A stretch of 64,000 bases of DNA. Origin: Aporhodopirellula rubra (GTDB lineage Bacteria; Planctomycetota; Planctomycetia; Pirellulales; Pirellulaceae). The first letter of the stretch is position 1; every line of letters starts with the position of its first letter. The notes beneath the pieces are model-generated. The model ran no database searches. It was not told the origin of the DNA and saw nothing but the letters and a program-made list of their open reading frames with translations. Both the position numbers and the translations under genes were made by a program. The stretch covers positions 143,805 to 207,804 of the forward strand of contig NZ_JACHXU010000016.1 in assembly GCF_014192335.1 (NCBI RefSeq). Reading direction: 5' to 3'. Shown here piece by piece: positions 1-9,660 of this stretch.

Positions 1-1
1 C

Positions 2-226
2 TCGATGGTGCTCGCCGGCGGCGCCGTCAAACCCGGTTTCGCGTACGGAGAAACCGACGACTACGGTTACTATTCGCTGCGTGATCGCGTTCACATGCAT
101 GACTTACATGCCACGATTCTGCACACGCTAGGAATCGATCACGAACGACTCACCTATCGTTACGCGGGCCGTGACTTCCGACTCACCGACGTACACGGAC
201 GCGTTGTCGAAGAGATTCTCACTTAA
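2..226 (+). CDS. DUF1501 family protein, C-terminal end (5' truncated by window)
   Basis: Only the last 74 residues are present, because the gene runs in from the left edge. The visible segment has the pattern GETDDYGYY, then [17 protein letters not shown], then [16 protein letters not shown], which closes planctomycete DUF1501 proteins. These have an alkaline-phosphatase/sulfatase-like fold and are usually exported by Tat and paired with DUF1549/DUF1553 cytochrome-like proteins. No enzymatic role is firmly known for the family. The partner gene, if present, would lie to the left of the window. The stop TAA is only about 50 bp from the convergent stop of the next gene. I am confident of the family; start, length and signal peptide cannot be judged. 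Confidence 0.85.
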   Translation, partial: SMVLAGGAVKPGFAYGETDDYGYYSLRDRVHMHDLHATILHTLGIDHERLTYRYAGRDFRLTDVHGRVVEEILT

Positions 227-276
227 CATCATCGTCACCACAGCAGACTCCCTCGGTGTCAACGAACCAAACGGCG

Positions 277-1659
277 TTACGCGTCCGATTCGGATTCAGT
301 CGCCAACTGCGCCGCGCGTCGTTTCTGCAATCGTCCCAATCGCCAAGCGACAACGCCCCAAATCGCCGTGATCGGCAACGCCCATACGTTCATCGCCGTG
401 ATACTAACGCCGAGTTGTCTCGCGAAGCCAAACAGTTGTCCCGATGCGGCGTCACCACCTCGCAGGACGACCGTATCGATGAAACTCTTCGACTTGTATT
501 TGTCTTCGCGACTAACCACGGTAAACAAAACCTCGCGTGCCGGGACGGTGATTCCATAACCGCCCGCCCGCGTCGCAATCATGGTGACCACCAACGTCGA
601 CAACATCGGATTCAATGCGAGCGAAAGGAAGCCTGCGAAGTACACGACCGGCAAGATCACTAACGCCACGCTGACTCCGAACCGCCGCAGGATCACACTG
701 GACAACAACGCTTGGATCGCGAGCGTCAGCAATTGTGTTCCAAGATCCAAATAGGCAAACAGTTGCGTGCGTGCCTCTTTCGTTTCTATCTCAGCGGCGA
801 CAATCTCGGCCTGCTGGAAATACAGCTGCGTTCCGCAAAACTGCACCAACACCAGGAACACGCAAATCATGCCCAGATAAGGCGATCGCGCGACGTGAGT
901 GATTCCCGACAAAACGCCGCCGCCAGTCGGGCTTTGCGACACGTTCGAAGTGAACTCCGTATCGCTCAAGATTGACGTGGACTGCTTTTCTAATCGCCAT
1001 GCACACCACAATCCGGCTTCGATCACGACGACCGGCAGCAACAACAGCACGTCCGTCGAAAGCTGCGTGGCGACTTGGCTGGTGATCAAGGAACCCGTGA
1101 TCGCACCGGCCGTCCCACCCGCGGCGATCAAGCCAAAGAGACGCTTCCCTTGACTGCTGGTAAACAGATCCGCCAAGACGCTCCAGAACACACTGGTCGC
1201 GAACAAAGCGAATACGTTCACCCAAACAAAGAACGTCCGCGCGGTCCAAGTTCGCACAAACTCCGAATCCAACTGCATCAAAACGAAGAACGCGACAAGG
1301 CATCCCGCGAAAAAGTGATACACCACTCGGACCAACCACCGACGAGGCAACCTCGCGACGAGCGATGAGTACAACGGAACGGCGGCCAACATGACGAGAA
1401 ACGTCGCCAGCATCAGCCCCTGCAACTGCTGTGTTCCGCCGATACTGCCCATCGTCTCACGCACCGGCCGGATGATCATGTACCCGAGCAGAATGAAGAA
1501 AAACCACGCCGTTGCCCAAACGACTGCCTTGCGTTCATGCGGTTCCACCCGCGACCACCACCGTAGTTTCGTCAGTTCGGACGATTTCGCTGCGTCGGAA
1601 TTCGGTATCAACGTTCGTTTCCGCGAAAAGTGAAATGATGCGTCGCCAACATAACGCAT
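277..1659 (-). CDS. MFS-type transporter, Tlc (ATP/ADP translocase)-like
   Basis: This is a 460-residue polytopic membrane protein. A basic N-terminal tail of about 45 residues is followed by about 10-12 hydrophobic segments. The first is WATAWFFFILLGYMIIRPVR, and its RPVRETMG ending is typical of the bacterial Npt/Tlc-related group in the major facilitator superfamily. In this group most free-living members have no proven substrate, so nucleotide exchange should not be assumed. A glycine-rich stretch (GLIAAGGTAGAITGS) lies in the middle of the helices. The gene stands alone, convergent with the DUF1501 gene. The ATG at 1659 has GAGG only one base upstream, so a slightly different start is possible. 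Confidence 0.7.
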   Translation of the reverse strand: MRYVGDASFHFSRKRTLIPNSDAAKSSELTKLRWWSRVEPHERKAVVWATAWFFFILLGYMIIRPVRETMGSIGGTQQLQGLMLATFLVMLAAVPLYSSLVARLPRRWLVRVVYHFFAGCLVAFFVLMQLDSEFVRTWTARTFFVWVNVFALFATSVFWSVLADLFTSSQGKRLFGLIAAGGTAGAITGSLITSQVATQLSTDVLLLLPVVVIEAGLWCAWRLEKQSTSILSDTEFTSNVSQSPTGGGVLSGITHVARSPYLGMICVFLVLVQFCGTQLYFQQAEIVAAEIETKEARTQLFAYLDLGTQLLTLAIQALLSSVILRRFGVSVALVILPVVYFAGFLSLALNPMLSTLVVTMIATRAGGYGITVPAREVLFTVVSREDKYKSKSFIDTVVLRGGDAASGQLFGFARQLGVSITAMNVWALPITAIWGVVAWRLGRLQKRRAAQLATESESDA

Positions 1660-1860
1660 ACCTCATTTCATGCGTGATACCCGGGAACTCGCGATTCGTT
1701 CGTAACAGAACCTCGGCCCACGCATGGCCCTGACTACCAATCACTCCAACACCCAAATAGAATCCACAGACCAAAAACGGCCCAATGCGACACCTCACCG
1801 TTTGATTGCGTCTCGTCGCCAATCTGCAGCCGGATCCTCTTGTTCCTTAACGAGCCAAGA

Positions 1861-2673
1861 ATGAACCTCATGTCGTTTACGAAACTTCACTCACTCGCGT
1901 TTGCCATCCTGATCGTCAGTTCCGGGGCGAGCATGAACGTCGTCACCGCGAACGAAGTTGATCCCAAACAAAAGGCGTGGTACGAGAAGTACAAATCGCA
2001 AGAAAACATCCCGCAACCCGAGGAAATGGTACTCAACACCGATCCGGAACCGGCGTTGGAGGAAGGGTTCGAAGACATGTTCAACGGAACTGACTTGAGC
2101 GGTTGGACGCCACGTGGCGGCACTTGTTCTTTCGAGGCGGTCGATGGTGAGATCGTCGGAACATGTGTTCCCGGCTCCAAGAGCACCTACCTGAGCACTG
2201 ATAACAACGATTACACCGACTTCATCTTCACCTGCGAAATGAAATGGGAAGTCGATGGAAACTCTGGAGTGATGTTCCGGGCAAAATCCAAACCGGGTGC
2301 GAAAGGTGAAACGGTCTACGGCCCACAAGCGGAAATGGAAGGCATCACCGGCGACCGGTATTGGTCCGGCGGAATCTACGGCCAAAGCTGTGGCGGATAC
2401 TTCTATCCCCTGTGGCTAAAGGAACACGAGGCGGCCCGGCAAGCACTCGACCGAAGCGGTTGGAACCGATTGACGATCCGGGCCAAAGGCAATGTCGTCC
2501 AAACATGGATCAACGGTGTGCCGGCGGCACATTGGGTCGACAACGGGACCTACCCGAGCGGCTTCTTCAGCCTGCAAGTCCACCAAGGCCGCAAAGGCAA
2601 AGTCCGGTTCAAGAACGTCCGCGTGAAAGAACTCACCGCGCAGGACGCGGACGCGGAGAAAACAGGCGAGTAG
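1861..2673 (+). CDS. Secreted DUF1080 (3-keto-disaccharide hydrolase-like) protein
   Basis: The protein has a Sec signal peptide (MNLMSFTKLHSLAFAILIVS, cleavage near residue 30) followed by one DUF1080 domain. The domain is recognised by FNGTDLSGWTPRG, the GVMFRAK strand, a central aromatic/glycine-rich part and WNRLTIRAKGN / QTWINGVP / FFSLQVHQG near the end. DUF1080 is a concanavalin-like jelly roll, and some members hydrolyse 3-keto-glycosides. Planctomycetes carry many secreted copies linked to polysaccharide use. I chose the ATG at 1861 because it gives a clean signal peptide; an in-frame TTG at 1840 and ATG at 1870 are alternatives. The gene ends about 240 bp before a convergent VWA gene. 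Confidence 0.85.
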   Translation: MNLMSFTKLHSLAFAILIVSSGASMNVVTANEVDPKQKAWYEKYKSQENIPQPEEMVLNTDPEPALEEGFEDMFNGTDLSGWTPRGGTCSFEAVDGEIVGTCVPGSKSTYLSTDNNDYTDFIFTCEMKWEVDGNSGVMFRAKSKPGAKGETVYGPQAEMEGITGDRYWSGGIYGQSCGGYFYPLWLKEHEAARQALDRSGWNRLTIRAKGNVVQTWINGVPAAHWVDNGTYPSGFFSLQVHQGRKGKVRFKNVRVKELTAQDADAEKTGE

Positions 2674-2721
2674 TCATTCGCCAAACGATCGCCCGCCTCT
2701 GACAACGTCAAGGCGGTGACG

Positions 2722-2740
2722 GCCTGCAGGCTCGGCAGGC
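2722..2740. terminator. Small hairpin between convergent genes
   Basis: A 6-bp perfect stem (GCCTGC/GCAGGC) with a 7-nt loop sits 48 bp after the DUF1080 stop and about 170 bp from the convergent VWA gene stop. There is no T-tract on either strand, so it is at best a weak terminator. Confidence 0.25.
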
Positions 2741-2909
2741 TTGAATCGCGACTCCCGCCGAGCGAGTTTCTCGGACAAACGCGTCACCTCCAAATGCCGC
2801 CGTGGTCGAGAGCATTTCAAATAATGACGTAGGTTTGCAAAAGCAGCTGCGTACGCCAGAACATAGTCCATCGTCGGGCGACGGCGGCTACAACAAAAAT
2901 GAAATTGCT

Positions 2910-4937
2910 CTAAGACAACCTGCGAGTGTAGAGCCACCATTCGACCAACAGGACGACGAGGGCGAGCAAGAGAAGCGGTCGCCAGTATTCACGGCGGGTT
3001 TGGATTCCGGCATCGACGGCGGCGACCGTTTCATAACCGAGCTCAACGTCAGGCTTGGTCGACAAACGACTCTCTTGAACATCAAAGAGATTGATTGCGA
3101 AACGATCGACCACGTTGCCAACACCGGCCGCAGATTCACCGGTTGTTTTGCGGACGAGTTGATAATTGCCGGGCGAACTTGTTTGCACGACATCAACACT
3201 TCCCCCCTCGGCGACGGTGATCTCGTCGAGCGGTGTATCTGTATCTTCTTCTCCCGTCCGTACTAGAGAGACCGTGCGGACCGCGCTCTCGAGTCGGACG
3301 GGGACGGTTTCACCCGGTTGATAAGAGGGTGCGGCCGATGAGGAGGCGGCACCGGCGAGATGCCTAAGAACGTTCAGCAAAAACACCGGCCATGACCGCT
3401 CGGCGTACCAGTTCGTGTTCGCCTGTGTCTCGCCTTCATCGTTCTGACTGACCAACTCGAAACCGAGCACGAGGTCCCGGTAGCCGCCGCGGGGTGCGAT
3501 CGCCAACGCCGCACCGAGATCCGATTCGATCAAGGTGGATGTGCCTTCGGGGCCATCCATACCGCGGCCAGAAAAAATCAGCAACGAATACATCTCGAGA
3601 TAGCGCAGAATCGGATGCGTGCGATCGATGTCGATCAACGTGAGACTGCCTGGCGGCGAGGTCCATTCCCACTCGTCGCTCGGCAATTCACCGATCGTGA
3701 ACGTGTTCGTCGCGGGAAGCTTCTTCGGTCGACAGCGGTCAAAGATGATCAGATCGTCGTCACCGGCGGCCGCACGTTTGGCAAACGCTTCGGTCTCGAG
3801 AAACTCCGGCGCAACGAATTCGCATACCGCGATACGGTTGGCTTTCTCCGTTGTCAGCCCCAACTCGAGTGGACGGTTGCCTTCGGTTACCACCAACACC
3901 GAAACCAAACCCGATGGCGTCAGGGCGGCGTAGGCGGTGTTATCCAAGGACAGATCATCTTTGATGTCCAGCGAAAACCGCATTCGCACCGCATCGGCGG
4001 CTTCCACCGCGAACGACAACCCCGATTGATCACCCGGGTCGAGAGACACCGAGGCGGCATCCACGAGCCGTCCTTCGAGGAACAAAGAGGCTTCCGCCGT
4101 CGCCGGTTCGTCGCCGCTGTTGACGACCGTCGCAAAGGCTTCAATTTTGGTCGGATCCTGCAAATCTCGGTTGGCCGAGAAGGAGGCAATCGCGAGGTTC
4201 TTGGTTTGCGGGGCACCGATCGCGTGGTAGACGGGTTTCAGATTTCCGAGTTTGAATTCGGTCACACTTTGAAAACCGCCGTCGCTGTAGAGCAGCAACT
4301 CCGCGGGCAACGCATCGGCAACCTGCACGTCACCGATGTCTGCGATTTCCGATGTACGTCGCGGGTTAGCCAGTCCATCGGCGGCACGCAGCGCGCCGAG
4401 AATATCAGTGGGACGGTTGGTCACTTCGCATCGTCCCAGCGCGTCGCGCAGACGCGAGCGATCCGAAGTAAACGCCTGCATGACTTCCGCACGATCACTG
4501 AACGTGATCAACATCGCGGTCTCGTCATCGTGCATCGTGTTGATACGTTCGCTGATCAACTTTTTAGCGCGGTCAAATCGCGTCGTTGGATCCGGTGTAG
4601 CCGAATCGGCGGCCGGTGCCTGCATACTCGCCGACGTATCGAGCAAGAAAACGAGCCGTCCCAGAGAACTGGTGTCCTCGCGAACGCCGGGCCGAAACAA
4701 CGCAAACGCCGCCAGCAAAACAGCGAGCAATTGCAGGAACAACAGGATGCTATTTCGGAGCCGCTGCAGCAGACTGTTCACGTGCAAGTCTTCGATCGTT
4801 CGCGACCACAGGTAAGTGCTCGGCACCTCGACGGGTTCCCGACGCAACTTCAAAAAGTACAGCAGCACGATGCCGACCGGGACCGCAACCAGAGCCACCC
4901 ATGGCCAAATGCCTGTCAACGCGGGGATCAAACTCAT
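2910..4937 (-). CDS. BatA/VWA domain membrane protein
   Basis: This 675-residue protein has the classic BatA layout. Two N-terminal membrane helices (about 10-30 and 64-84) flank a conserved LKLRREP...VPSTYLW segment. A von Willebrand A domain follows with the MIDAS motif D100-TSAS, then a long extracytoplasmic part and a C-terminal helix (about 651-671) ending in WWLYTRR. The family is found with MoxR ATPases and DUF58 proteins and is thought to help assemble or chaperone envelope complexes. Its start codon overlaps the stop of the upstream DUF58 gene by 4 bp, so the two are translationally coupled. No MoxR ATPase gene lies next to the pair here. Confidence 0.88.
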   Translation of the reverse strand: MSLIPALTGIWPWVALVAVPVGIVLLYFLKLRREPVEVPSTYLWSRTIEDLHVNSLLQRLRNSILLFLQLLAVLLAAFALFRPGVREDTSSLGRLVFLLDTSASMQAPAADSATPDPTTRFDRAKKLISERINTMHDDETAMLITFSDRAEVMQAFTSDRSRLRDALGRCEVTNRPTDILGALRAADGLANPRRTSEIADIGDVQVADALPAELLLYSDGGFQSVTEFKLGNLKPVYHAIGAPQTKNLAIASFSANRDLQDPTKIEAFATVVNSGDEPATAEASLFLEGRLVDAASVSLDPGDQSGLSFAVEAADAVRMRFSLDIKDDLSLDNTAYAALTPSGLVSVLVVTEGNRPLELGLTTEKANRIAVCEFVAPEFLETEAFAKRAAAGDDDLIIFDRCRPKKLPATNTFTIGELPSDEWEWTSPPGSLTLIDIDRTHPILRYLEMYSLLIFSGRGMDGPEGTSTLIESDLGAALAIAPRGGYRDLVLGFELVSQNDEGETQANTNWYAERSWPVFLLNVLRHLAGAASSSAAPSYQPGETVPVRLESAVRTVSLVRTGEEDTDTPLDEITVAEGGSVDVVQTSSPGNYQLVRKTTGESAAGVGNVVDRFAINLFDVQESRLSTKPDVELGYETVAAVDAGIQTRREYWRPLLLLALVVLLVEWWLYTRRLS

Positions 4938-5887
4938 CGGACCACTCCCCGCGATCGCAGATACTTCGTCATCACGGTTTCGATCGGCGTGTCCGTCGGG
5001 ACCAAGACATGCATCACCGATCGTTGAGCACAGTACTGACGTGCCTGATGCAAGAACGCTTTCAGGGTTTCCTGATAACGATCGATCACGTGTTGGTTCA
5101 CGGTGATTTCAGCCGCGTCGCCGTCTTCGACATCGATCAACCGACGGTCACCCCTTAGTGGCGGGTCGAGTTCCTCCTGCGAAAGAACATGCAACACAAA
5201 GACATCCATTTGGCGACCGATCAACATCCGCAGCGCTGACTCGTAACCGGCTTTGTCCATCAAATCGGTGATCAACACCACAACCCCCGTCGACGTTCCA
5301 CGCAGAACAAAATCCTTGACCCCATCGTGCAACGACACGTTGGCGTCGACGTCCTGGTTCGGCGCCGCGTCGAGACCGTCGAGGTACTTCAGCAGTTTCC
5401 AAAGGGCCGCGCGAGATCGGACGACCGGTGCCGATCGTCCCGCTGGCCCCAAAGCCTGAACACTAACCCGATCGCCACGACAGAGTCCGACGTAGCCCAA
5501 CGCGGCGGCGAGCTGTTTGGCGACGCGGAGTTTATTGGGTGTGCCAAAGTTCATTGACGCACTCGTGTCGATCAACGCATAGAAGTGCAGATCTTCCTCT
5601 TCCTGAAACAACTTCAAAAACAACTGATCCAATCTCGCGTAGAGATTCCAATCGATGAGCCGAAGGTCATCACCGGGGACGTAGTTCCGAAAGTCAGCGA
5701 ACTCGACGCTCTGGCCTTTTCGACGGCTGATCCGCTCCCCTTTCATTCGCCCGCGAAAAATCTTGCGTGACACCAACTCGAGCCGCTCGAGTCGCTGCAG
5801 CAACGCGGGCGTAAGCAGCGGACCGCTGTCGTTCGATGCAACGGACGTGGCAGACGGATCAGCAGCGGCGGGGGTGACGTTAGACAT
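4934..5887 (-). CDS. DUF58 domain protein (MoxR-associated)
   Basis: A soluble 317-residue DUF58 protein. The signature GDDLRLIDWNLYARLDQLF starts near residue 72, and a VWA-like fold follows with an intact MIDAS motif D108-TSAS. The first 20 residues are Ala/Ser/Pro-rich and look disordered. DUF58 proteins nearly always work with MoxR AAA+ ATPases and BatA/VWA proteins; here the BatA partner follows with a 4-bp overlap. The C-terminal part (VMHVLVPTDTPIETVMTKYL) is typical of the family. The expected MoxR gene is missing upstream, where a ThiF-like gene is found instead. It should therefore be encoded elsewhere. Confidence 0.88.
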   Translation of the reverse strand: MSNVTPAAADPSATSVASNDSGPLLTPALLQRLERLELVSRKIFRGRMKGERISRRKGQSVEFADFRNYVPGDDLRLIDWNLYARLDQLFLKLFQEEEDLHFYALIDTSASMNFGTPNKLRVAKQLAAALGYVGLCRGDRVSVQALGPAGRSAPVVRSRAALWKLLKYLDGLDAAPNQDVDANVSLHDGVKDFVLRGTSTGVVVLITDLMDKAGYESALRMLIGRQMDVFVLHVLSQEELDPPLRGDRRLIDVEDGDAAEITVNQHVIDRYQETLKAFLHQARQYCAQRSVMHVLVPTDTPIETVMTKYLRSRGVVR

Positions 5888-5957
5888 GCCGATAGCTTAG
5901 CGGATATTGTGCGTGTCGGTTGAATCGGGAACGCGCCGTCGCATCCCCAAAAAGCAT

Positions 5958-6992
5958 CTACGACCCGACGTAGCGGTCGAAAAGGGAGCGAGCGTGAGAG
6001 ACATCACGAACACCGCTGATCACCGCCCGTCCGTCCCGAAACAACGTCAGCATCCGTTCCTCAGGCAGCGACAAACGCACGAAGAAACGTGACGTTTTGA
6101 CCTCGCCGACGGTTTCCCATGTCCGGGCCATCCGTTGCAAATCGACATCCGCTCCGCCACCGGCGATCTGCACCGCGTCGCGACCACACAACGTTTCGGC
6201 CGATTGCGTCTCTAATGTTGAGGCGTTCAGAAAATCATATTCGTGTTGGACGCAGGCTCGGCAATTTGGGGCCGGTGACAGCCGAATGGTTCGGATTTGG
6301 TTGTGCCAAAGATCAACGGACAATATTTCGTTCCGTACATCGAGGCGGTTCCCCGACAACCACTTGATCGCCTCACACGCCTGCAGGCTCGCTATCAGGT
6401 GCGTGGCCGGGCCGATCACACCGGCGGTGTCACAGGTCGCGGTTTCCCCCGGCAGTGGCGGTTGCGGCAGGAGACAACGGAAACACGGCGTCTCGCCATC
6501 AAACAAACGCACCTGTCCCCCTGCGCCGATACATCCTCCGTGGACCCACGGTGTACGCGTCTGGATGGACCAATCGTTGAGCAACAACCGCGCGGCAAAG
6601 TTGTCAGTCGCATCGATCACGAGGTCCACGTTTTCGAGGTTGTGGGCGATATTGTTGGGTGTGATATCAACAACGCGTTCTTGGATTTCGATCGATGAGT
6701 TGATCGCCCGTAAGTGCGAGGCCGCGGCTTCGGCTTTGGCGGCTGCGGTTTCCGCATCGACTTCGGTATACAAACTCTGACGCTGCAGATTGCTCCACTC
6801 CACCAGATCACGATCGATCAACCGGATGGTTCCGACGCCGGCGCGAGCAAGCAGTTCCGACGCGACACTCCCCAGGGCGCCACACCCCAACACCGCCACC
6901 CGTGCGGACTCGATCCGAGCCTGCCCCTCTTGTCCGATCGGATCGAACTGGGATTGGCGAAGATAACGTTCATCGGATCGCGAGATCGTCAT
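5958..6992 (-). CDS. ThiF/MoeB/HesA-family E1-like adenylyltransferase
   Basis: This 344-residue protein has an E1-type ATP-binding fold: the nucleotide loop GCGALG at 36-41, the acidic IDRDLVEWSNLQRQ strand at 59-72, and DATDNF at 128-132. Two CxxC pairs (C170/C173 and C244/C247) would bind structural zinc, and C187 in TCDTAGVIGP sits where the catalytic cysteine lies in MoeB/ThiF. Such enzymes adenylate the C-terminal glycine of MoaD, ThiS or other sulfur carriers. A C-terminal extension of about 90 residues follows the zinc site; I do not see the CRxG(N/S)DS rhodanese motif of MoeBR proteins. No thi or moa gene is adjacent, so the carrier is unknown. A 70-bp gap separates it from the DUF58 gene downstream. 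Confidence 0.85.
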   Translation of the reverse strand: MTISRSDERYLRQSQFDPIGQEGQARIESARVAVLGCGALGSVASELLARAGVGTIRLIDRDLVEWSNLQRQSLYTEVDAETAAAKAEAAASHLRAINSSIEIQERVVDITPNNIAHNLENVDLVIDATDNFAARLLLNDWSIQTRTPWVHGGCIGAGGQVRLFDGETPCFRCLLPQPPLPGETATCDTAGVIGPATHLIASLQACEAIKWLSGNRLDVRNEILSVDLWHNQIRTIRLSPAPNCRACVQHEYDFLNASTLETQSAETLCGRDAVQIAGGGADVDLQRMARTWETVGEVKTSRFFVRLSLPEERMLTLFRDGRAVISGVRDVSHARSLFDRYVGS

Positions 6993-7255
6993 GAGTCAGA
7001 TCGGTGCCTTGTTCACACAAAGGTGAAGGGACGACGTTAGTGGTAGCGTCGTGCTGCGTCACAGAGAATGGATTGGGGTTCTGCGAATCGCGAATGTCAT
7101 CGGATCATTCGGCCAACGACGAGACGAACGGAAATTCTCAACGAATTTCGCTGCCCTCCCATTTGGCTGCCCTCGCATTTAGCTGGCCTCCCAATTGTCT
7201 GTGACGAAGCATTCCTTGTAAGTATGCGGTTGCAAAATTTAATTCTGAAAGCGAC

Positions 7256-7666
<411 letters not shown>

Positions 7667-7758
7667 AGTCGTCCGATAGAATCCTCTCTAAACCCCGCCG
7701 TCACAACCGGGCATGTGGGTGGTGGGGCAATGAGACGAGGCAAAACGCGTTGGTCAGC

Positions 7759-8829
7759 TCAGCGGTTTTCTGATTCGACGGGTCCGACCGCCATCCGCGA
7801 GCGAGACGTGGGCACTTCGAAGTCAGCAGGCAATTGATACGCCGACGCCGATCCGTACGCCGAGGCTCGACCGGCAGTCGTGGGATCCTCCATCGCCGAG
7901 GGGATCATGTTGTTGGCCAGTTCCGAGGTATCGATCCCGCTGCGGACCCAACCGGACGCGGCCACCGCCTCGGGGTCGACCTGCATCGCCTGAGCGAGCC
8001 ACCCCTGAGCCGACACGGGATCCCCGCCGGCGATCGACGCAGCGGCGAGTTGCAGTCGCGCGGTCACGTCGGCAGGGTTTTTCTGGGCCGCGGCAACGAG
8101 ATACCGGTTGGATTCTTCGATCCGTCCGAGTTCCCGCATCGCGAGCCCACGCAACAAATCAGCCCGACCGGGAACAATGCCCCCATCGGTTTGGTTCATC
8201 ATCAACGAACTGCTCGATTCGTTCAGCCGATCGAGCGTGGCCAACAAGCGATCGTGCCGCTGTTGTCGGTGGTAAATCTCGGCCGCCTGCAACTGCACAT
8301 ACGGATAATCCGGCTGCAGCGAGAGTGCCCGGTGATAGGCGGCCAGTGCGGAGTCAGCACGCCCTTGTGCGTTTTCACAATCGCCCCACAACGCCCATAA
8401 CGCCGCCCACTCGCGATCCGACTGCAGAGCGATCTCGCACTGCCGGGCCGCTTCGTCGACGCGTCCGAGTTCGAGATACATGCGTCCGAGCCGTTGCAGG
8501 TGCTTCGGGTCGCCGGCACTGAGCTGCACGGCTTGTTTGAGATGCTCGATCGCGTCATTTCGCCGGCCTCGTTGCCAGAGCGTGTCGGCCAGCCCCCGGT
8601 GAGCGGCGTCGTTGCTGTCCGAAACATCCAGCGATTCACTAAACAGGGTCTCGGCGATCATCCAATCGCCTTCCCGGGCCGCTTTGAGACCCTGGCGAGA
8701 AAGCCGGCGGGCCGCGACGGTTTGCCGGCTCTCACCGAACTTGACGATCCCTCGGCACCCTGATTGAGAACACATCACCGTGATCAGGCCAAAGAGGATT
8801 CCCACCGCGCACGGGGAAACGGCGATCAC
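7759..8829 (-). CDS. TPR-repeat (lipo)protein
   Basis: Tandem tetratricopeptide repeats start about 20 residues after a short N-terminal hydrophobic segment. Examples are AREGDWMIAETLFSESLDV, ALQSDREWAALWALWG and ALSLQPDYPYVQLQAAEIYH. I chose the GTG at 8829, preceded by GAGG. It starts directly with the hydrophobic run AVGILFGLITVM that ends in CSQSGC, a weak lipobox-like signal. An upstream ATG at 8982 would add 51 residues of unlikely composition. The last 60 residues are low in structure. TPR proteins are scaffolds and no partner is suggested by context. rnpB lies about 90 bp downstream on the same strand. Confidence 0.75.
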   Translation of the reverse strand: MIAVSPCAVGILFGLITVMCSQSGCRGIVKFGESRQTVAARRLSRQGLKAAREGDWMIAETLFSESLDVSDSNDAAHRGLADTLWQRGRRNDAIEHLKQAVQLSAGDPKHLQRLGRMYLELGRVDEAARQCEIALQSDREWAALWALWGDCENAQGRADSALAAYHRALSLQPDYPYVQLQAAEIYHRQQRHDRLLATLDRLNESSSSLMMNQTDGGIVPGRADLLRGLAMRELGRIEESNRYLVAAAQKNPADVTARLQLAAASIAGGDPVSAQGWLAQAMQVDPEAVAASGWVRSGIDTSELANNMIPSAMEDPTTAGRASAYGSASAYQLPADFEVPTSRSRMAVGPVESENR

Positions 8830-9234
8830 ACGACCTCGGCCGAAGGGGTCGTGGAATCGGCTCGCAAATCGGTCGTGCGAACTCGCGTTCACGTTCGCTG
8901 CACCTTCACCGGCTACCGCCCGTTTTCCGATTGGTTCGGGATCCCAAATCTTAACGATAAACCGGCAATTCCGGTCATTCACGCTCGACTGATACCAAAA
9001 TCGCTACGACCGTTGCCAGCCGGACAACCGGCAAATCTTCGCTTTTCGGAACGACCCGCACGACCCGTCCCACGCCGCGAATCCCGGAAAGAAACGGCCG
9101 ATCGTCATAACCGGCGGCCGAGTCGTTCGACATCTCGGTCGCCCTCCACTGTCACACCACCGGCCCAAAACAGGGTCGGCGAGGTGGACGGAGAACTGTC
9201 CAACCGTGCGACCGCATTTCATTTGAGCGTCTCG

Positions 9235-9405
9235 ATGTTCCCTACGTGCCTGTCCGATCCCGAAGAAAACGCCCCCGGTCAATTGCTCGCCGACCTGGAA
9301 CGTCGCCAAGACGAGGCCCTCGAACAACTCGACGACCTCGAAAAGAAGCTTTGTGACGTGCTCAAAGGACTGAACATCGAAATGGAAGAAGTCGATCTGG
9401 ACTGA
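9235..9405 (+). CDS. Small acidic coiled-coil protein, 56 aa
   Basis: A 56-residue protein with pI clearly acidic. Residues 15-45 (LLADLERRQDEALEQLDDLE and onward) form an obvious amphipathic helix with heptad-like leucine spacing, and the end is EMEEVDLD. Family unknown to me. The open frame extends upstream to 8764, but that part is Arg/Ser/Pro-rich and reads like antisense of the TPR gene promoter, so I start at the ATG at 9235; a TTG at 9223 is an alternative. The next gene, a methyltransferase, follows in the same frame after the TGA at 9403-9405. The coding call rests on the clean amphipathic pattern. Confidence 0.55.
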   Translation: MFPTCLSDPEENAPGQLLADLERRQDEALEQLDDLEKKLCDVLKGLNIEMEEVDLD

Positions 9406-9660
9406 TCCGCGGTCACGACGCGTCCACGTGTTGACGGGAATGCGTTATCATCGGGTGAACGATCTTCGGATGAGTTTCACGTCCCCTGTCCGCCGCCGAG
9501 AGCCCGAGCCATTTCCAACCATTCCCCGCAATCGGGCCCCTCGCACGCTGAAACGACCGGACGCGACGGGTCAGCAACGTGGACGTTTCTGAAGAACTTT
9601 GCACGCAACCCGACATCCGTCGGCGCGATCGCCCCGAGCAGCCAAGGTCTCGTCGAAACG

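Noticed and set aside
3615..5027. 470-aa open frame antisense to the BatA/VWA gene
   Set aside because: The minus strand has a complete BatA protein with MIDAS motif and a coupled DUF58 gene; this frame is Arg/Gln-rich filler.
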